Part shown: piece after piece, positions 34,085 to 46,271 of the stretch
How positions within the stretch are numbered: position 1 is the first letter of the stretch
Layout of the letters: each line of letters starts with the position of its first letter
From: Pogostemon cablin
Taxonomy: Eukaryota > Streptophyta > Magnoliopsida > Lamiales > Lamiaceae
Reading direction: 5' to 3'
Length of the DNA: 64,000 nucleotides
Assembly (NCBI GenBank): GCA_023678885.1
Contig: CM042983.1
Span: 28,068,279-28,132,278 of the forward strand
Made by a program: the position numbers and the translations under genes
The notes under the pieces: generated by a model
Seen by the model: the letters and a program-made list of their open reading frames with translations, nothing else
Told to the model about the DNA's origin: nothing
Databases searched by the model: none

Positions 34085-35110
34085 GCTGTAAGAAGTACGG
34101 TGTGTGATGAAGGTGCCGTTGACTGGAGCCAGAAGAATCAGGCCGACGGCGCGTGATGACTGAAATTAAGAGTCAAGCCGACGGCGCGTGAAGGCTGGCT
34201 GACGAGGCGACGGTGTCTGACCGGCGCCGACAATCGACGACTGGTGGTTTCGGCCAGACCAGATCTGTCACAGCGACGCTAGAAAGGCATGAGGCTTCGA
34301 CTGATGGTGGCGAGTGGCGATTCGAAATCGAGGCGGCGACGACTTCACGGCGAGATGAGTCTGGGCGATGCGTAGGCATGACCTGGAGACTCACCGTCTT
34401 TCGGCGGCAGGGATTAGGGCAGTGGTCGGCGAAGCATTACTGTGGGCAGTGGCAGAGCGCGTTTCTGGACTACCGTCGCTCGGCTGGATGGTGACGGCGA
34501 TGGATCTGGGCAGTTCAACTCTCGGTGGGCTGACGGTGCTTTAGCCGAGATCAGCGGCACCGAATCACTGTCGATTCTGAGCAGTCGGGCGGCGGCGGAC
34601 TGAGGGAACAACATTCCGGGCGGATCGGTGGTACGGCGAAAGATGGGCTGTCGGGGTAAGTCGATTCCGGCGGTGGTTGCAGCGTGACGTCTCAGTTGGC
34701 AGCCCCGACGATAGCTGGGGTAAGGCGGCGGAGCGAATCGAATGCTGGTCGCTGTCGGCTTGATGGCTGCGTCGATCGTTGCCGGGAGCAGCGTCGCCAA
34801 CCGACGCCGGTGGGATGGCGGAAGTCTGCACGGCGGATCGCTGGCGGTTGATGGCGGCCGCGCTGGATCGGCTTACAGCGGTGGGCTGGCGGGAGTCTGC
34901 TGCACGAGTTTTTCCTCGTTGTCGGTCGATGGCTGGCGGCACGCGGAAGTTGGGCTGTTGGCGCAGCTCCGGCGGGCTGACGGCACCATTGCCGGAAGCA
35001 GCGGCGCCGGTGTTTTCTTCGTGTGGCTGCTGCGCTCGCGTCAGGTTGCGGCGGGGAGGAGCAATAGGGCAGCAGGATGGGTGTTGGGCTATCTCCATTG
35101 GGCCTATTTT
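34085..35110 (+). other. GC-rich leader of the copia element
   Basis: About 1 kb dominated by GGCGGCG, GCTGG and CGACGG words in a window that is otherwise very AT-rich. Open frames occur on both strands, as expected for GC-rich DNA, but none resembles gag or any family I recognise. From 35085 to 35560 it passes into repeated TGGGCTG / GGGCCCA words. Confidence 0.7.
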
Positions 35111-35729
35111 ATGGATGATGGGCTGCACAATTTAATTGCTGGACTTATTTGTTGTTTGGGCTTGATGCCTTGCTCCCTGTTGGGCCCATATTTTATTAAT
35201 ATGGTTGTTGGGCCCAATTCAGTAATATATTAATAGGCTGCTCAATTAATTTTAATTTGGTTTTGGGCTGTTGGGCCCAATTTTAATTAAAATGGTATTG
35301 GGCTGCTGGGCCCATGGGCTGCTCAATTTTAATTTAGTTTTGGGCTGTTGGCCCAAATTTAATTAAAATGGACATGGGCTGCTGGACCTTAATTGCTGGA
35401 TTTAATTAATTGTGGGTTTGATGTTGGGCCAAGGTTAAATATTGGGCTAGACCTTAATGCAGAAATTGGCAAGATAAATGGGCTTAATTATTTTAATAAT
35501 TGGCTGCTCATTTTATGCTAATAATGTTTGGGTCAGCTGGGCCTATTTAAATGATCCAACATTTTATGCAATTAATTATGATATATAACTGATTTAATTG
35601 TTTTAACTTGACAATTAATTGTTATATATGAATGACATGTTCTATGTGATTTATCTATTTAAATTGTTGTTAATAGAAGCATGCTAAGATGTATATTTTA
35701 TTTATGAAATATTATATGCATGTTTAAAA

Positions 35730-36340
35730 CCCTCGGTGTTAAATAACTAAGTGGGAGAGGGGATTGGTAATAAATTCCCGCGGCCTCCATTATTAGTTTG
35801 TAAGTGATGTGAGTAAACTTGCGTGTTGGCATAGGCCTTCCTCCCTAACGGATGAGTTTATTCACGGATCACTGGTACAGACTTCATAAATAATTATTGT
35901 TTGTAATGTGGCACATAAACTTGCGTGTTGGCATAGGCCTTCCTCCCTAACGGATGAGTTTGTGTGCGGTACACTGGTACAAACTTATAATTGATGATTG
36001 TAGGAAGCTACCCGAACGCGTGTGTACTTCTCCAACTGTAAGGCACATAAGCTCGCGCAGTGGACTTGGGATCAAATAATGGTGTACACTTAGGTGTAAA
36101 TAATTAGTATCCTCCCCAACGGAGTCACTGCTATTATTTGCATGGCTAAAGAGGAACCGACTATTAATTATTTTGTCATAAAGTTAGGTTGACAAATGAA
36201 ATTAATGGGTAAAACCTTCTCTTGTAAATGTTCGGGTTTGTAAACGTCCACACTAACGTGGCTTGCAGACTCACGGTGCTTGAGATGTCGGTGAATTTTA
36301 TTTTTATATTGTTTTGAGGGAATCAATATAAAAGGATAAA
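35730..36340 (+). other. Conserved noncoding block before gag (copia)
   Basis: Starts with TTAAATAACTAAGTGGGAGA and runs to CACGGTGCTTGAGATGTCGG. It contains two tandem copies of AAACTTGCGTGTTGGCATAG plus CTTCCTCCCTAACGGATGAG, 111 bp apart. It is strongly similar to 58925-59375 of the second copia element but open in no frame. Confidence 0.8.
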
Positions 36341-36399
36341 ATTCGAAGATTTGATCGGAATATTTATTTGTGATTCTCTTAATTTCGAATGGTTTTATT

Positions 36400-39300
36400 T
36401 CACTTATTGTTAACTAAAAGACATTATATTTACTTGTCCAAATTAGATCATTAGAAAAGAATCTTAATTTTGAAATTTACTGCTTAAGAAAATACATGTG
36501 TTCTCTCAAAGGACGGCTCATGATGCCTATTAAAGTCTTTAGTGAAGAGATGAGAGGATCATAGAAATATGATGAACTCATGTAACTCTTCAGATACTTG
36601 AGTAATTTAAAATGCGCAAGATCATGATAGAATTTGATGAATGAATTGGAAAAGCTTGGAGTATAAATTGAAAGGGAAACCTAGATCAATTTTATTCTCC
36701 ATGTTAAGCCTTGATGTTTTGAGAAAGTTCTACCTGAAATACTAGAGGATGTATATGGTGGGAGACTTCTGACAAAACATGTGGCAAAGGAAAGCCATTT
36801 TCATCATAAAGTGAACAAGTTTAATATCTTATTCACTAGTTGTTTAAACATGATTAGTGATGGCATCTATTAACACGAAGTGTGTAGATACTGGAATCAC
36901 TAAATGATTATTACTAAGTGAGGATAAGATAGTTATGACATGGGTAAAACTACGAAGGTAGTGGCTATTGCAGTGGGAGTTATTTATCTATCTTATGATA
37001 TGAATAAATGATTGATTATGAGAAATTATCTTTACGTACGTTTTCATGGAAAGAATTTAATTTCGGTTTCTATGCATTAACGGATGGATACTTCATTTCA
37101 TTTATATGACATGGTCATAATGATGAGGAATGGGGGTATAATCCGTTATAGTACGTTGGTGGATAATAATTATACTCTTGAATCATGTTCATCCCACAGA
37201 TGCAAGAAATAGTAATTAATAATGCATCTTCTAATATAAGTAAGAGAAAGGAACCTTCGGAGATGAACTAAACATACATTTGGCGTCTAAGAATAATTCA
37301 TTTTACTTGAGTAGGATTCAAAAGTTGATAGCCGATGGACCGTAAAGTTTATCTGAAGTGGAAACTATCAAACTTGCGAGTCCTGCTTGAAAGTAAAAAA
37401 TGATTAACTGCTTTTTCAAAGCTGTGGAGTGTAGAGCCAAAGATATATATGTTGGAATAAGTTCATTCTGATTCAAGCGGACCTAATATTATCCAGGCAA
37501 GAGGTAGTCATTACGGTTTAACCGTGGTGGTAAATACCTCTTAGGATAGTTAGGAGCTATTAATCAGAAGTTGAGATTAAATCTCAAGATGGCAACACCG
37601 GACATTCTCCAGTGGAATGGTGTAGTGAATAGAAGGTATAATCTCTTATGGTTATGATTAGATAGATGATGAATTATTTGGAATAACTAAATTCATTTTA
37701 TGGATATGCCCTAGATACAGTAATTCGTGAAACGTTTATCTGTATATGGGACATCCTAGAAAAATGAAGGATGATTTATTTAGTCCAAAAGATCGAAGGG
37801 TAATTGTTAACACAATAACTAGATTTTTGGAAAAGGACTATGTAATAAATCACAAACCCATGTATGAGTTGTTCTAAAGGAAGTGAAAGGAAAACACTAA
37901 GTATAAGTACCAAGTGTACAAGAGGATATACCACAAGGTAAACTGCAACGCGTGTCACGTCTGATACACAATTACATGTAGTGCCTTGTCGTAGTGGGAG
38001 GGTTGTTTAACAACCCATAAATATATGTTTTGGGAGAGTCGTGAGACTTGGTCCCTAGTAAATATGGTATTATCCCACGGATACGACATAGCACTACAAG
38101 ATTAAAATGCGAAATCTTAGTAAGTTGCAATGTACGTTGAAATAGAATCTACGGATTCTATATTAAGTCTGGGAACTTGTATGACCACTAAATGGTGTAA
38201 AAACCATTGCAAGTCATCATAGGAAATAAAAGAGGATCATACGGAAAGGTGAAAATCTTGGAAGCAAAGCTTGTTGCGAAAAGATGTACTCAGAAAGAAA
38301 TGGTTCGATTATGAGGGAACATATTCGCTGGTAGCTATGCTTAAATTGATCCGGATTCTTTTATTTATTGCTGCTCATATTAAACTATGAGGGACAACAA
38401 ATAGATGTCAAGACAGCTTTCCTGATTGGAAGTCTTGAGGAAAACATCTATGTGAAGCAACCAGAGTAATTCATTGCAAAGTACTAATAGCATTTTGATA
38501 GTAAGCTTAAAACTGTCCAGCGATGGACTAAAGCAAGCTTTGAGATCGTGAAGCATCTGTTTTGATTAGGTAATCCAGTGGCATGGATTTAAATCAATGA
38601 GCGGATGAGTCTTGTGTGTTGTAAAGAGTGACGGAAACGTGGGTGGTGTTTCTTGTACTATACGTAGATAGTATCTTGCTCATTAGAAACAATGAAAGAG
38701 TATTATCGGGCGTATGGGTATGGTTAATAAAGCGGTAGAAATGAAGGACTTAAGAAAGGCAAAATATATCCTTTTGATCACGGTAATACGGATCACAAGA
38801 AAGGATGTTATGCTTATCTCAAGTTTCATAAATGATACAGTCCATACTCATTTAGCATGTGAATAGACTTGCGCGTCGGCATTAGAGCCTTCCTCCCCAT
38901 CGGATGAGTTTAATCATGGAATGCTATGAACGAAGTTGGATATCTGTTTTGGTTAACGCATGAACAGTGGGTATCAACGTAACCCGGATCAAGAATGATG
39001 AACTGTAGTAAGACATATATAAAGTGCCTGAGAAGAACTGGAAATTATATATGAACTTACTGGACAGATTCACTGCTTCTTGTGGATTACGTAGATTCAG
39101 ATTTTTAGTCAGATTGGACGGCAGTAAATTCACCTCAAAGGTTATGTGTTTAATCTTAGGAAGTAGAGTCATAATGTGGATGAGTGTTATATAGAAATAT
39201 ATTTCAGACTCCGGACTCTATCATGGAAAGATGATGAATTGGAGCCTATGAGGCAGCCAAAGTATCTATATGACTCTAGAGACTTCAAGATGGACTTCGA

Positions 39301-39560
39301 AGTGTTTCTATGTTTGCCCAAGGATATCACAATTTAAATTGATGATATTGGTGCAGTTGCAAACTTGAAGGAATCACGAGTCCATAAGGCAATTAAACAC
39401 ATGGAGCGCGAGTACCACCTGTTACGAGAAATCGTATGATGAGGGGAAGGTTGTTGTCGCCTAGATTGCATCGGATGATGACCTAGTAATCCATTTACAA
39501 GGATCTTAAGGCGAGAGCTTTTAATGGTCGTGTAAGTAGGAGTAGGAATCAGATGTATGG
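36400..39560 (+). pseudogene. copia gag-pol remains
   Basis: Order gag, pre-integrase, integrase, RT, RNase H, i.e. Ty1/copia. Visible pieces: RIQKLIADG near 37315-37345 (GAG-pre-integrase); integrase around 37455-37860 with the PKDRRVIV block near 37785; RT block QIDVKTAFLIGSLEENIYVK near 38398; VFLVLYVDSILLI near 38647; RNase H KHMEREYHLLREIV near 39388. Stops and frame changes separate every block. In the RT the catalytic YVDD reads YVDS. No autonomous function is possible. Confidence 0.88.
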
Positions 39561-39591
39561 CAGAAGACATGACAGCATAGTCTTTTAGTAT

Positions 39592-39600
39592 AAGTGGGAG
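39592..39600 (+). other. Polypurine tract of the copia element
   Basis: AAGTGGGAG, two bases before the 3' LTR. Confidence 0.8.
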
Positions 39601-39602
39601 AT

Positions 39603-40803
39603 TGTTGGATCGTATACTAAAAGTCTAGCTTTAGTATGAACAATGTCATAACAATATTTGAAATGAGAATCATTGATCAAATGATTGCATCTTATAATTT
39701 ATTTTATATGCATGATGCAATAGTCCAAATACTTTATACTGTAGATAATATGTTGTGCGACAACACGCAGAAGATCATATTATCGGTTTCCTTATAAAGT
39801 ATAAACAGATGCTCACAACTGAGATAGACGGGGACTCTCTATCGGTATGGTTGTAGTGTGGTTTGGTATTAGCTTGTCTTGGCTATAGAATCACATTAGT
39901 GCACTTGTGTGTATTGAGCAGGACCGCATGAGATCGTTCGACTTATACTGACTTATAGAAGAACTTGATCTCTGTTATTATGGAAGTTCGTGCTCTTAAT
40001 CCCTATACAATAACCTCGACACGTAGGGCAGTATGTATTTCTTTGATTCATCAATGGGTGAGATTTATAAGTATTAAATCAACAAACTCGGTGAGTTGGG
40101 AAGTAGTGCTGTATCTATGGTGTGCTGTTGATTGTAGAAGGAATCCATGTCCGTCATAGGTTGATGATGTCCCCTTGAGGAGCTCATAAGGTTTATCATG
40201 TAAATCTTGCAAGTGGATTAATTTCCGGCATGATAATAAGGTTGAGTGGTACTACTCTCGGATGAGATATTAATTAATTTGAGTTGTCAGTAACTTAATT
40301 AATTAATGGGCATTGTATATCTTAAACATGGGGAGACTGTCGGGCTTATAATAAGAAGGAGCCCAGATCATAATTTTGGGATTGGACGGGTAGTGCAGTA
40401 ATAATAGTTTAGTGGACTATATTATTATTATTGGATTTAATTAAAAGCTTTGGGCTAAGCTTGGTTAATTAAATTCAATTGAGGCCCAGCCCAATTTCTC
40501 CTCCTGGTCCCTGCTGTAGCCCAATATATAAGTGAACTCAGCTTCCTGGAACCCTAAGATTATTCCTGCGCCTCTTTTGGTGAGAGAAGGGAAGAGAAGC
40601 AGATTGAGAGATCCTGCAGACTGTTGCCCACACAACAGCAGGATCACACTTGGGACATACAGTAGAAGATCAGAGGTAGTTCTCTGCAGTTCATCCTCTA
40701 CACCAACCCAGAAGTACGGTAAACGGTTTAATTATGCTTCCGCTGTTATCGTTTACCTGTTATCCTAACGATCACGTTGAACCGCACGATCCAATTGCCA
40801 ACA
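39603..40803 (+). repeat. 3' LTR of the copia element
   Basis: Same length as the 5' LTR, with about six substitutions and no indel seen. Confidence 0.94.
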
Positions 40804-42361
40804 ATAGGATTGGAAGGGGATACTCGGTTTATACAAGTGTTTACCTAAAAAACACGATTAGAAAAAAGAAAAAAAGATAACCGAGACTTATAAACTGATC
40901 CAAAACTTTGGATCGGTTGTTTTTTCAGGTTTTCGACTAATTTTAGTAGAAAAGTTAAAGCGTATTATTTAGCTTATCAGAATTCTATCAGTCCAGTTCT
41001 TAATGGAGTAGTTCATGGGAATTCTGGTAGTCATTTTGTTTATGAATTATATTGTTTTTCAATATTTCACAGAAATCATAATATATGGGGGATAGTGATG
41101 AAAATTCTTGGTGTGGTTACTATAAATTCTGTAGTTTTCAATTCTATAGTTATGACTGATTTGAATATAGAAACTAATGCATTTAATCGTTCATTGATAT
41201 TAGGGTTGATTTTTGTGAAAATTAGCATATAATATTTATGTGTTCCACCTGATAACATAAGACGGAGCGCTCGACTAGCTTGCATGGGTTCGATAATGTT
41301 TGAAATGCATTTTCACGAACTTAGGAAGCCATTGATTAACAAGGAGACGCCACACAATGGATGAATGAGAAGAGAGAAAGAGTTTGAGGTCTTATGAATC
41401 ACAAGACACATTATCATGAATTAGATCAGTATCCGAGTTTGCCTCAAATATGTGATTTATCATCACATTATGTAATTTATCTCAGAACAAGAAAAGAATA
41501 CAGGTGAAAGGGAAGGGAAGTGAAAGGAATTAAAAATGATCACTTAAAAGGGTATAAGGATGATGTAGTCATTATGTAACTTTGTTCATTATGTAACTTA
41601 ATTATAGTGGTTCTTTTGACATGCACATCTTATTATTGTTATAATATTTGTGCATAATAATGTGCTTTTGTAATATCATTTTGAATTTTCAATTGATGAT
41701 TTGTTTTTCCTTGTGTTTTTTTTTTTTTTCATTTGTATGGATTGGTGGAAAATTATGAAATAAAAGGTGATTGAGGATGTTGTGATTTTTTATGTAATAG
41801 TTGAGAGGATAGTATTTTTGCTCCAAAATGTCATTTTTTCCACTCTTTTTTACTAATGTACGGTTTTCATAAAACTATGCTTACTACTAAAGTGAAATTT
41901 TTAGGATCAATTTATATGTACGAGACTATTTTATTAGTTAACTACACTAATACAAGTCTTGTGCCTTTCAAAAGCAAGCTAAATGCTACAACTAAATAGA
42001 GTCACAACACTCTAAAACCACAAAGAAAACAAAATGCAAAACTAACCATCACATTATATCCATAATAAAGTCATTTTAATACAATAAGATAGAACAACAT
42101 GTCATTTTTAATGCAATATTATGATAAAATACTTAACTAAGAATGTCATTGTATCCCAATGCCCCAAATAACAATATGAATTTATTACTACTTAATACAA
42201 AATCTACACTAATATTACTAGAAAATACATTATGGTATCAATATTACTAATGGATACAAATTAGTAGGATAAGATACCCAGTATACCCCGATACTATGAA
42301 ATTAAATCTCAGTTATATAAAATCTTACTTTTTCAATCATCGAATTCAGTTGACGAGCAAA
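40804..42361. other. MITE right half, then AT-rich spacer
   Basis: 40804-40855 completes the MITE interrupted at 31551. The rest is AT-rich, with no gene I can support. Confidence 0.65.
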
Positions 42362-42625
42362 TCACCCCACAAATCCCTTGCCAAATCCTCCAAAATTCAT
42401 GGCCTTCGAGCCAAGCCATAGCAATCTGAACTGTGGATGAGGATGATTATGATAGCAAAGCGATATGGATTTCTGGAGCTCATCGATAGAGTCGAGATAA
42501 TTGTCGATTTCTTGACAGCCGTTGCTGAAAATCATCTTGTGGAACGCATCCTCAGAGGCAATGGAGTCCCAACGTTGGATTACCATCTTGGCGGCGGAAG
42601 CAGTAACAGATCTTGGCGGTTCCAT
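42362..42625 (-). pseudogene. EXO70-like exocyst subunit, N-terminal fragment
   Basis: The minus strand starts MEPPRSVTASAAKMVIQRWD, then SIASEDAFHKMIFSNGCQEI and DNYLDSIDELQKS. The RWDS-x-(S/A)SE, MIF and (V/I)DE(L/I)Q patterns are characteristic of the start of plant EXO70 proteins (vesicle-tethering exocyst subunit, normally about 600-700 residues). After LQKS the frame is lost: the expected continuation is seen in the next frame as STVQIAMAWLEGHEF (usual form IQIAMARLE-EF). Nothing further of EXO70 follows in either direction. It is a truncated, frameshifted copy; no intron or poly-A is visible to say how it arose. Confidence 0.82.
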
Positions 42626-43390
42626 TGAAGAATAGATGGAGGGAAGATTTTTTTTTTAATTTGGAGAAAAAAATGAGAAATGGGGATGACGATGATTGAT
42701 GGAGTTAAAAGAAAATATTGAATATGTATTCAGAAATGTGATATGTATTCAGATATATAAATATATGTATTTTGTGATATGTATGCAAAAATAGTTTCAT
42801 TACTATTTCAATATTTGTGCGTGGGATTCATATCTTATGCATTAAACAAGTTTATGAGATTAGCACTTATGTATGCAGAAATTTTATACCGTTTGTAGTT
42901 TGAGTTCTTATCTGGGGTTTATCTCTTATTTTAGCTTAAATTATAACTTATTTTCAGTCATGTTAATTTCTTGATTCTTGAGGAAAATTGACTTTATACC
43001 GTCTAAAATGGTACTTGATTCTAGGGGGAGAGATTTCCTGGTATTTTCTTCTGGTTGTTACTTCTCTTATTCTTAAATGGATGTTAACTTTGATATCTAC
43101 GTCTAATTCTCGCATGAATCTAATTGTTCAACAATACTTGTCTGTGTTCCTCGAAGTAACCACATTATGAATGCAAGGTTTCATTATTTGCTCACTCCGT
43201 ATTCTTGAATGTTATCATCCGCTGTTTCTTGATTTTTAATTTCTTATAATGAATTATATGATGAAAAGTAAGATTCAACACTATTTGCATATACTTCAAA
43301 AGTGTCACTCTATAAATGCCCATAAACAAAATCTTTGCCTACTGGTGTCACCCTATAAGTATCGAAATGCAAACAAGTTTATGAGATTAG
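42626..43390. other. AT-rich spacer with TGTATTCAGAAAT words
   Basis: No gene. The word ATGTATTCAGA(A/T)AT recurs near 42725-42770 and again at 45068-45320 on the other side of the solo LTR, showing that both belonged to one repetitive tract before the LTR inserted. Confidence 0.65.
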
Positions 43391-45062
43391 TGATGAGCGT
43401 TTTCTCAACACACAATATTAATCCCCAAGTGTTAAGGATGCTATTGTAGCTTTGATAAGCGACCAAGTGATTATCGAATCCAAAGGACGTATTATTATCA
43501 ATTTAATTATAATCTAAATTATTAAGACTAATATGGCAATATAGTTGTGGTGATTAAGTAACCAATAAATAAATAATTAAAATATCAACAAAAATAAATA
43601 AGCAGTAGAGTTTAAACGAAAGTGAATAAGTGAGAAATTAGGTAGTTCTTCGGGACATCCAGTTTTACTAATTAATTTTTCTTCCGTGTATCAATGTCCG
43701 ACTCTGCCTTGTGGAGTATGGACGCATCACTAAACCATGCAAATCTACTCTATAGACACAAGTAAATAAGCGTGTGACACGTGTGAATATTCTTGGAGCA
43801 AGAGATATAATTCACCCCCTTTCTAGGTACTATCAGTATCAATTATTTTTCGTGCGCTAAGTACTCTAACCCGATATGATCTCCCTTTATAGGTACTATG
43901 AAGTTATTCCCTCTGTCCTACTTATTAATCCGAATAAGATTCAATTAACAAGTATTTATATAAGATAGTTCTAATGAGACTTTGGAGTTCCCTCACCTAG
44001 AATCATAATATGTAATCCTGCTCAGCAGTGAATGCACTCAATCAATAATCAAGATATGTATTCACACTTTACATAACAATTAATGATACACAAAATAACT
44101 CTGAGTATAAATTAAAAAGGCATAGTCTATATAAAATAAACCACAAGTAGTGTTGTATGGAGTATACACACGAAAGTTCAATTAACTCATAAAACCTTCA
44201 TAAACCCTAGAACTACCAAGGAGGTTCTAGCCCATGATTGATCGAAGAACAATCATGGTGGTTGGATAGATCTTACCCATAGTCTTGAAAATTACAAGAT
44301 AAATTAAGATGCGAAATAAACCCTAGATGCGAGCGCCGTTGCGTCTCTCTCTGTCTTAAATCTTCACTTGGTTCTCACTTGATTCGACAGACGAATCTCT
44401 CTCCACAGCTCTATGGATGATGGTAGGGTTTCGGATGTTGTGTAGAATGAAGGTGGTGAATGACATCTTTTCCAGCTGCGTAGGGTCTTCCTTTTATAAC
44501 TTTAGCTCTCCTTATGTACCTTGGATTGACTTTTTGAGTGAAAACACATACTGAAGGTGTAAAAATACGGATCCGCAATCTTCTCGCGCATTGGTTTGAC
44601 CAAGGCTAGTGGTCGAACCACTCATGGCCTGGTCGAACCGACCTGTAATGAATCTATAAGTGACTGGTTCGACCCGAACCACTGATCGAACCAGAAGCTT
44701 TGTGGTCGAACCACGTTTTGCGAATCTTCAGGCTTTTGGTTCAACTACGGTTCGACCATCATGCTTGGTCGAACTACAATGTCGTGGTCTTACCACTCTG
44801 AAACAACCTCTAGGTTCCTGGTTTGACCATGGGTGCTGGTCGAACCATCCCTCCTTTAGCCGAACCGGGTGCCTAAAACACCCCTTTTTCGATTCCTATC
44901 ACTTCTGTCCTGTTTTCCTTTGAGAATCTGCTCAAATGACCTCAAACGCACCTGATTCGTGATTTTCTACTACATATCTCGATTTATCTCCACTTAGAAT
45001 CAAATCATATATCATTATCACAAGAATTAGAGCTCAAAATACGTGAATTTACATGCTCATCA
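43391..45062 (-). mobile_element. Solo LTR of the Ty3 family B, TSD ATTAG
   Basis: Reverse complement of the LTR at 59725-61390: reads TGATGAGCATGTAAATTCAC...GAGAAAACGCTCATCA on the minus strand; 1672 bp. ATTAG lies at 43386-43390 and 45063-45067. The TATA box is at 44491-44499. Words GGTTCGACC / GGTCGAACC lie at 44585-44875, upstream of TATA. No internal region remains. The uninterrupted target sequence GTTTATGAGATTAGCAC is seen as another repeat copy at 45190. Confidence 0.95.
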
Positions 45063-45067
45063 ATTAG

Positions 45068-45782
45068 CACTATGTATTCAGAGATTTTTATTAATGTATT
45101 CAAAATACATTAGCACTATGTATTAAAAAATATTCACCATGTATTCAGAAATATTTACTAATGTATCCAGTAATATTGTTTCAAAATACAAACAAGTTTA
45201 TGAGATTAGCACTATGCATTCAGAAATTTTCATTAATGTATTCAAAATACATTAGCAGTATGTATTCAAAAATATTCACCATGTATTCAGAAATATTCAC
45301 CAATGTATATTCAGTAATAATGTTTTGAATTTTGAATTCTTAGGGATTTTGGAGAGATTTGAATAATTTTTTACCGATTTTTGTGGAGAAATTAATGATT
45401 AATTAATTTCTTAATACAATAAATTTTTTAATAGGGTTAAAAAGGGTATTTGATGGGTTCAATTTGTAGTGGATAATATTTTAATTTTGATAATATACCT
45501 ACTAGTAATATAGATAGATAAATTATACATATAAGTAATGAACCCTAACAATATTTACCTAGCATTCTCAATTAGGATTTTCTTGAACCTTCTCTTCACT
45601 ACACTACTTTCTCAATTAAGATGTTGTTGGCCCTCTCATTTTCTAAAGCCCATCACGAACACTCCTAATGAAGAAATTTATTAGGCAGTAATGAATGGCA
45701 TAAGTCTGATTTGATAGCGATGTTGTGCTCAAAGGAATATCCCCATCCCGTACATGTAGAAGATTCTTGTACAAAGGAATAT
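45068..45782. other. Repeat tract and spacer
   Basis: 45068-45330 holds imperfect tandem copies of ATGTATTCAAAAATATTCACC-like sequence; the remainder is AT-rich with no gene. Confidence 0.65.
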
Positions 45783-46055
45783 CTCCCTCTTTCTCAAATT
45801 GAACTTCACGTTTACTGTAAATACGAAATTTAAGAAAAGCCACTTTTTGACTTACTTTTTGGGGTAGTATGATATTTTTAGGTAATAAATAAATGATAAA
45901 GTATGTTATGTATGTTAAAAATGTGATGACAAATTTGAAATTAAAGTATGTTAGAGGGATATTAGTTAATTGCTTTTTCCTTTTATGGAAGTGTGATGTT
46001 GAATTTAGGACGGACCAAAACAGAAAGCGTGAAGTTAAAGTTAGGACGGAGGGAG
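45783..46055. mobile_element. Stowaway-type MITE, paralogue of 23710-23982
   Basis: CTCCCTCTTTCTC / AGGACGGAGGGAG ends, TA on the right; 273 bp with the same interior as 23710-23982. Confidence 0.88.
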
Positions 46056-46271
46056 TAATATTTTAATGTATATTGAGGTGAGAGAAATAATATTTTAATG
46101 TGTAGTGTGTAGTTGTATTAGTGTAGTGTTGTGGGTCCATGTAGATATTTAAATGTTTTATGTGTGTTCTATTTACTATAAAGAGAAATGTAAACTTTTT
46201 TATGGGACGCCCAAAATAAAAATGCGTAAACGTTTCTATAGGATGGAGGGATATCATGGAAGCTTGAGGTG

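Larger units (their letters stand above)
32614..40803 (+). mobile_element. Ty1/copia element with near-identical LTRs and dead pol
   Basis: Two 1201-bp LTRs (32614-33814 and 39603-40803) start TGTTGG and end CCAACA. ATAGGA flanks the element (32608-32613 and 40804-40809). PBS and polypurine tract are present. By eye the LTRs differ at only about six positions, roughly 0.5 percent, so insertion is recent. The 5.8-kb interior has a GC-rich leader, a noncoding repeat block, and gag-pol remains riddled with stops and frameshifts. Confidence 0.95.

Noticed and set aside
34565..35128. Open frame of 187 codons on the minus strand in the copia leader, and overlapping plus-strand frames
   Set aside because: GC-rich DNA gives long open frames by chance on both strands; composition is Arg/Pro/Ala/Ser-biased, no family pattern is seen, and it lies antisense in a retroelement leader.
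44660..44923. 87-codon open frame in the solo LTR
   Set aside because: It is a translation of the GGTTCGACC-word array; LTR orientation is opposite and there is no gene context.
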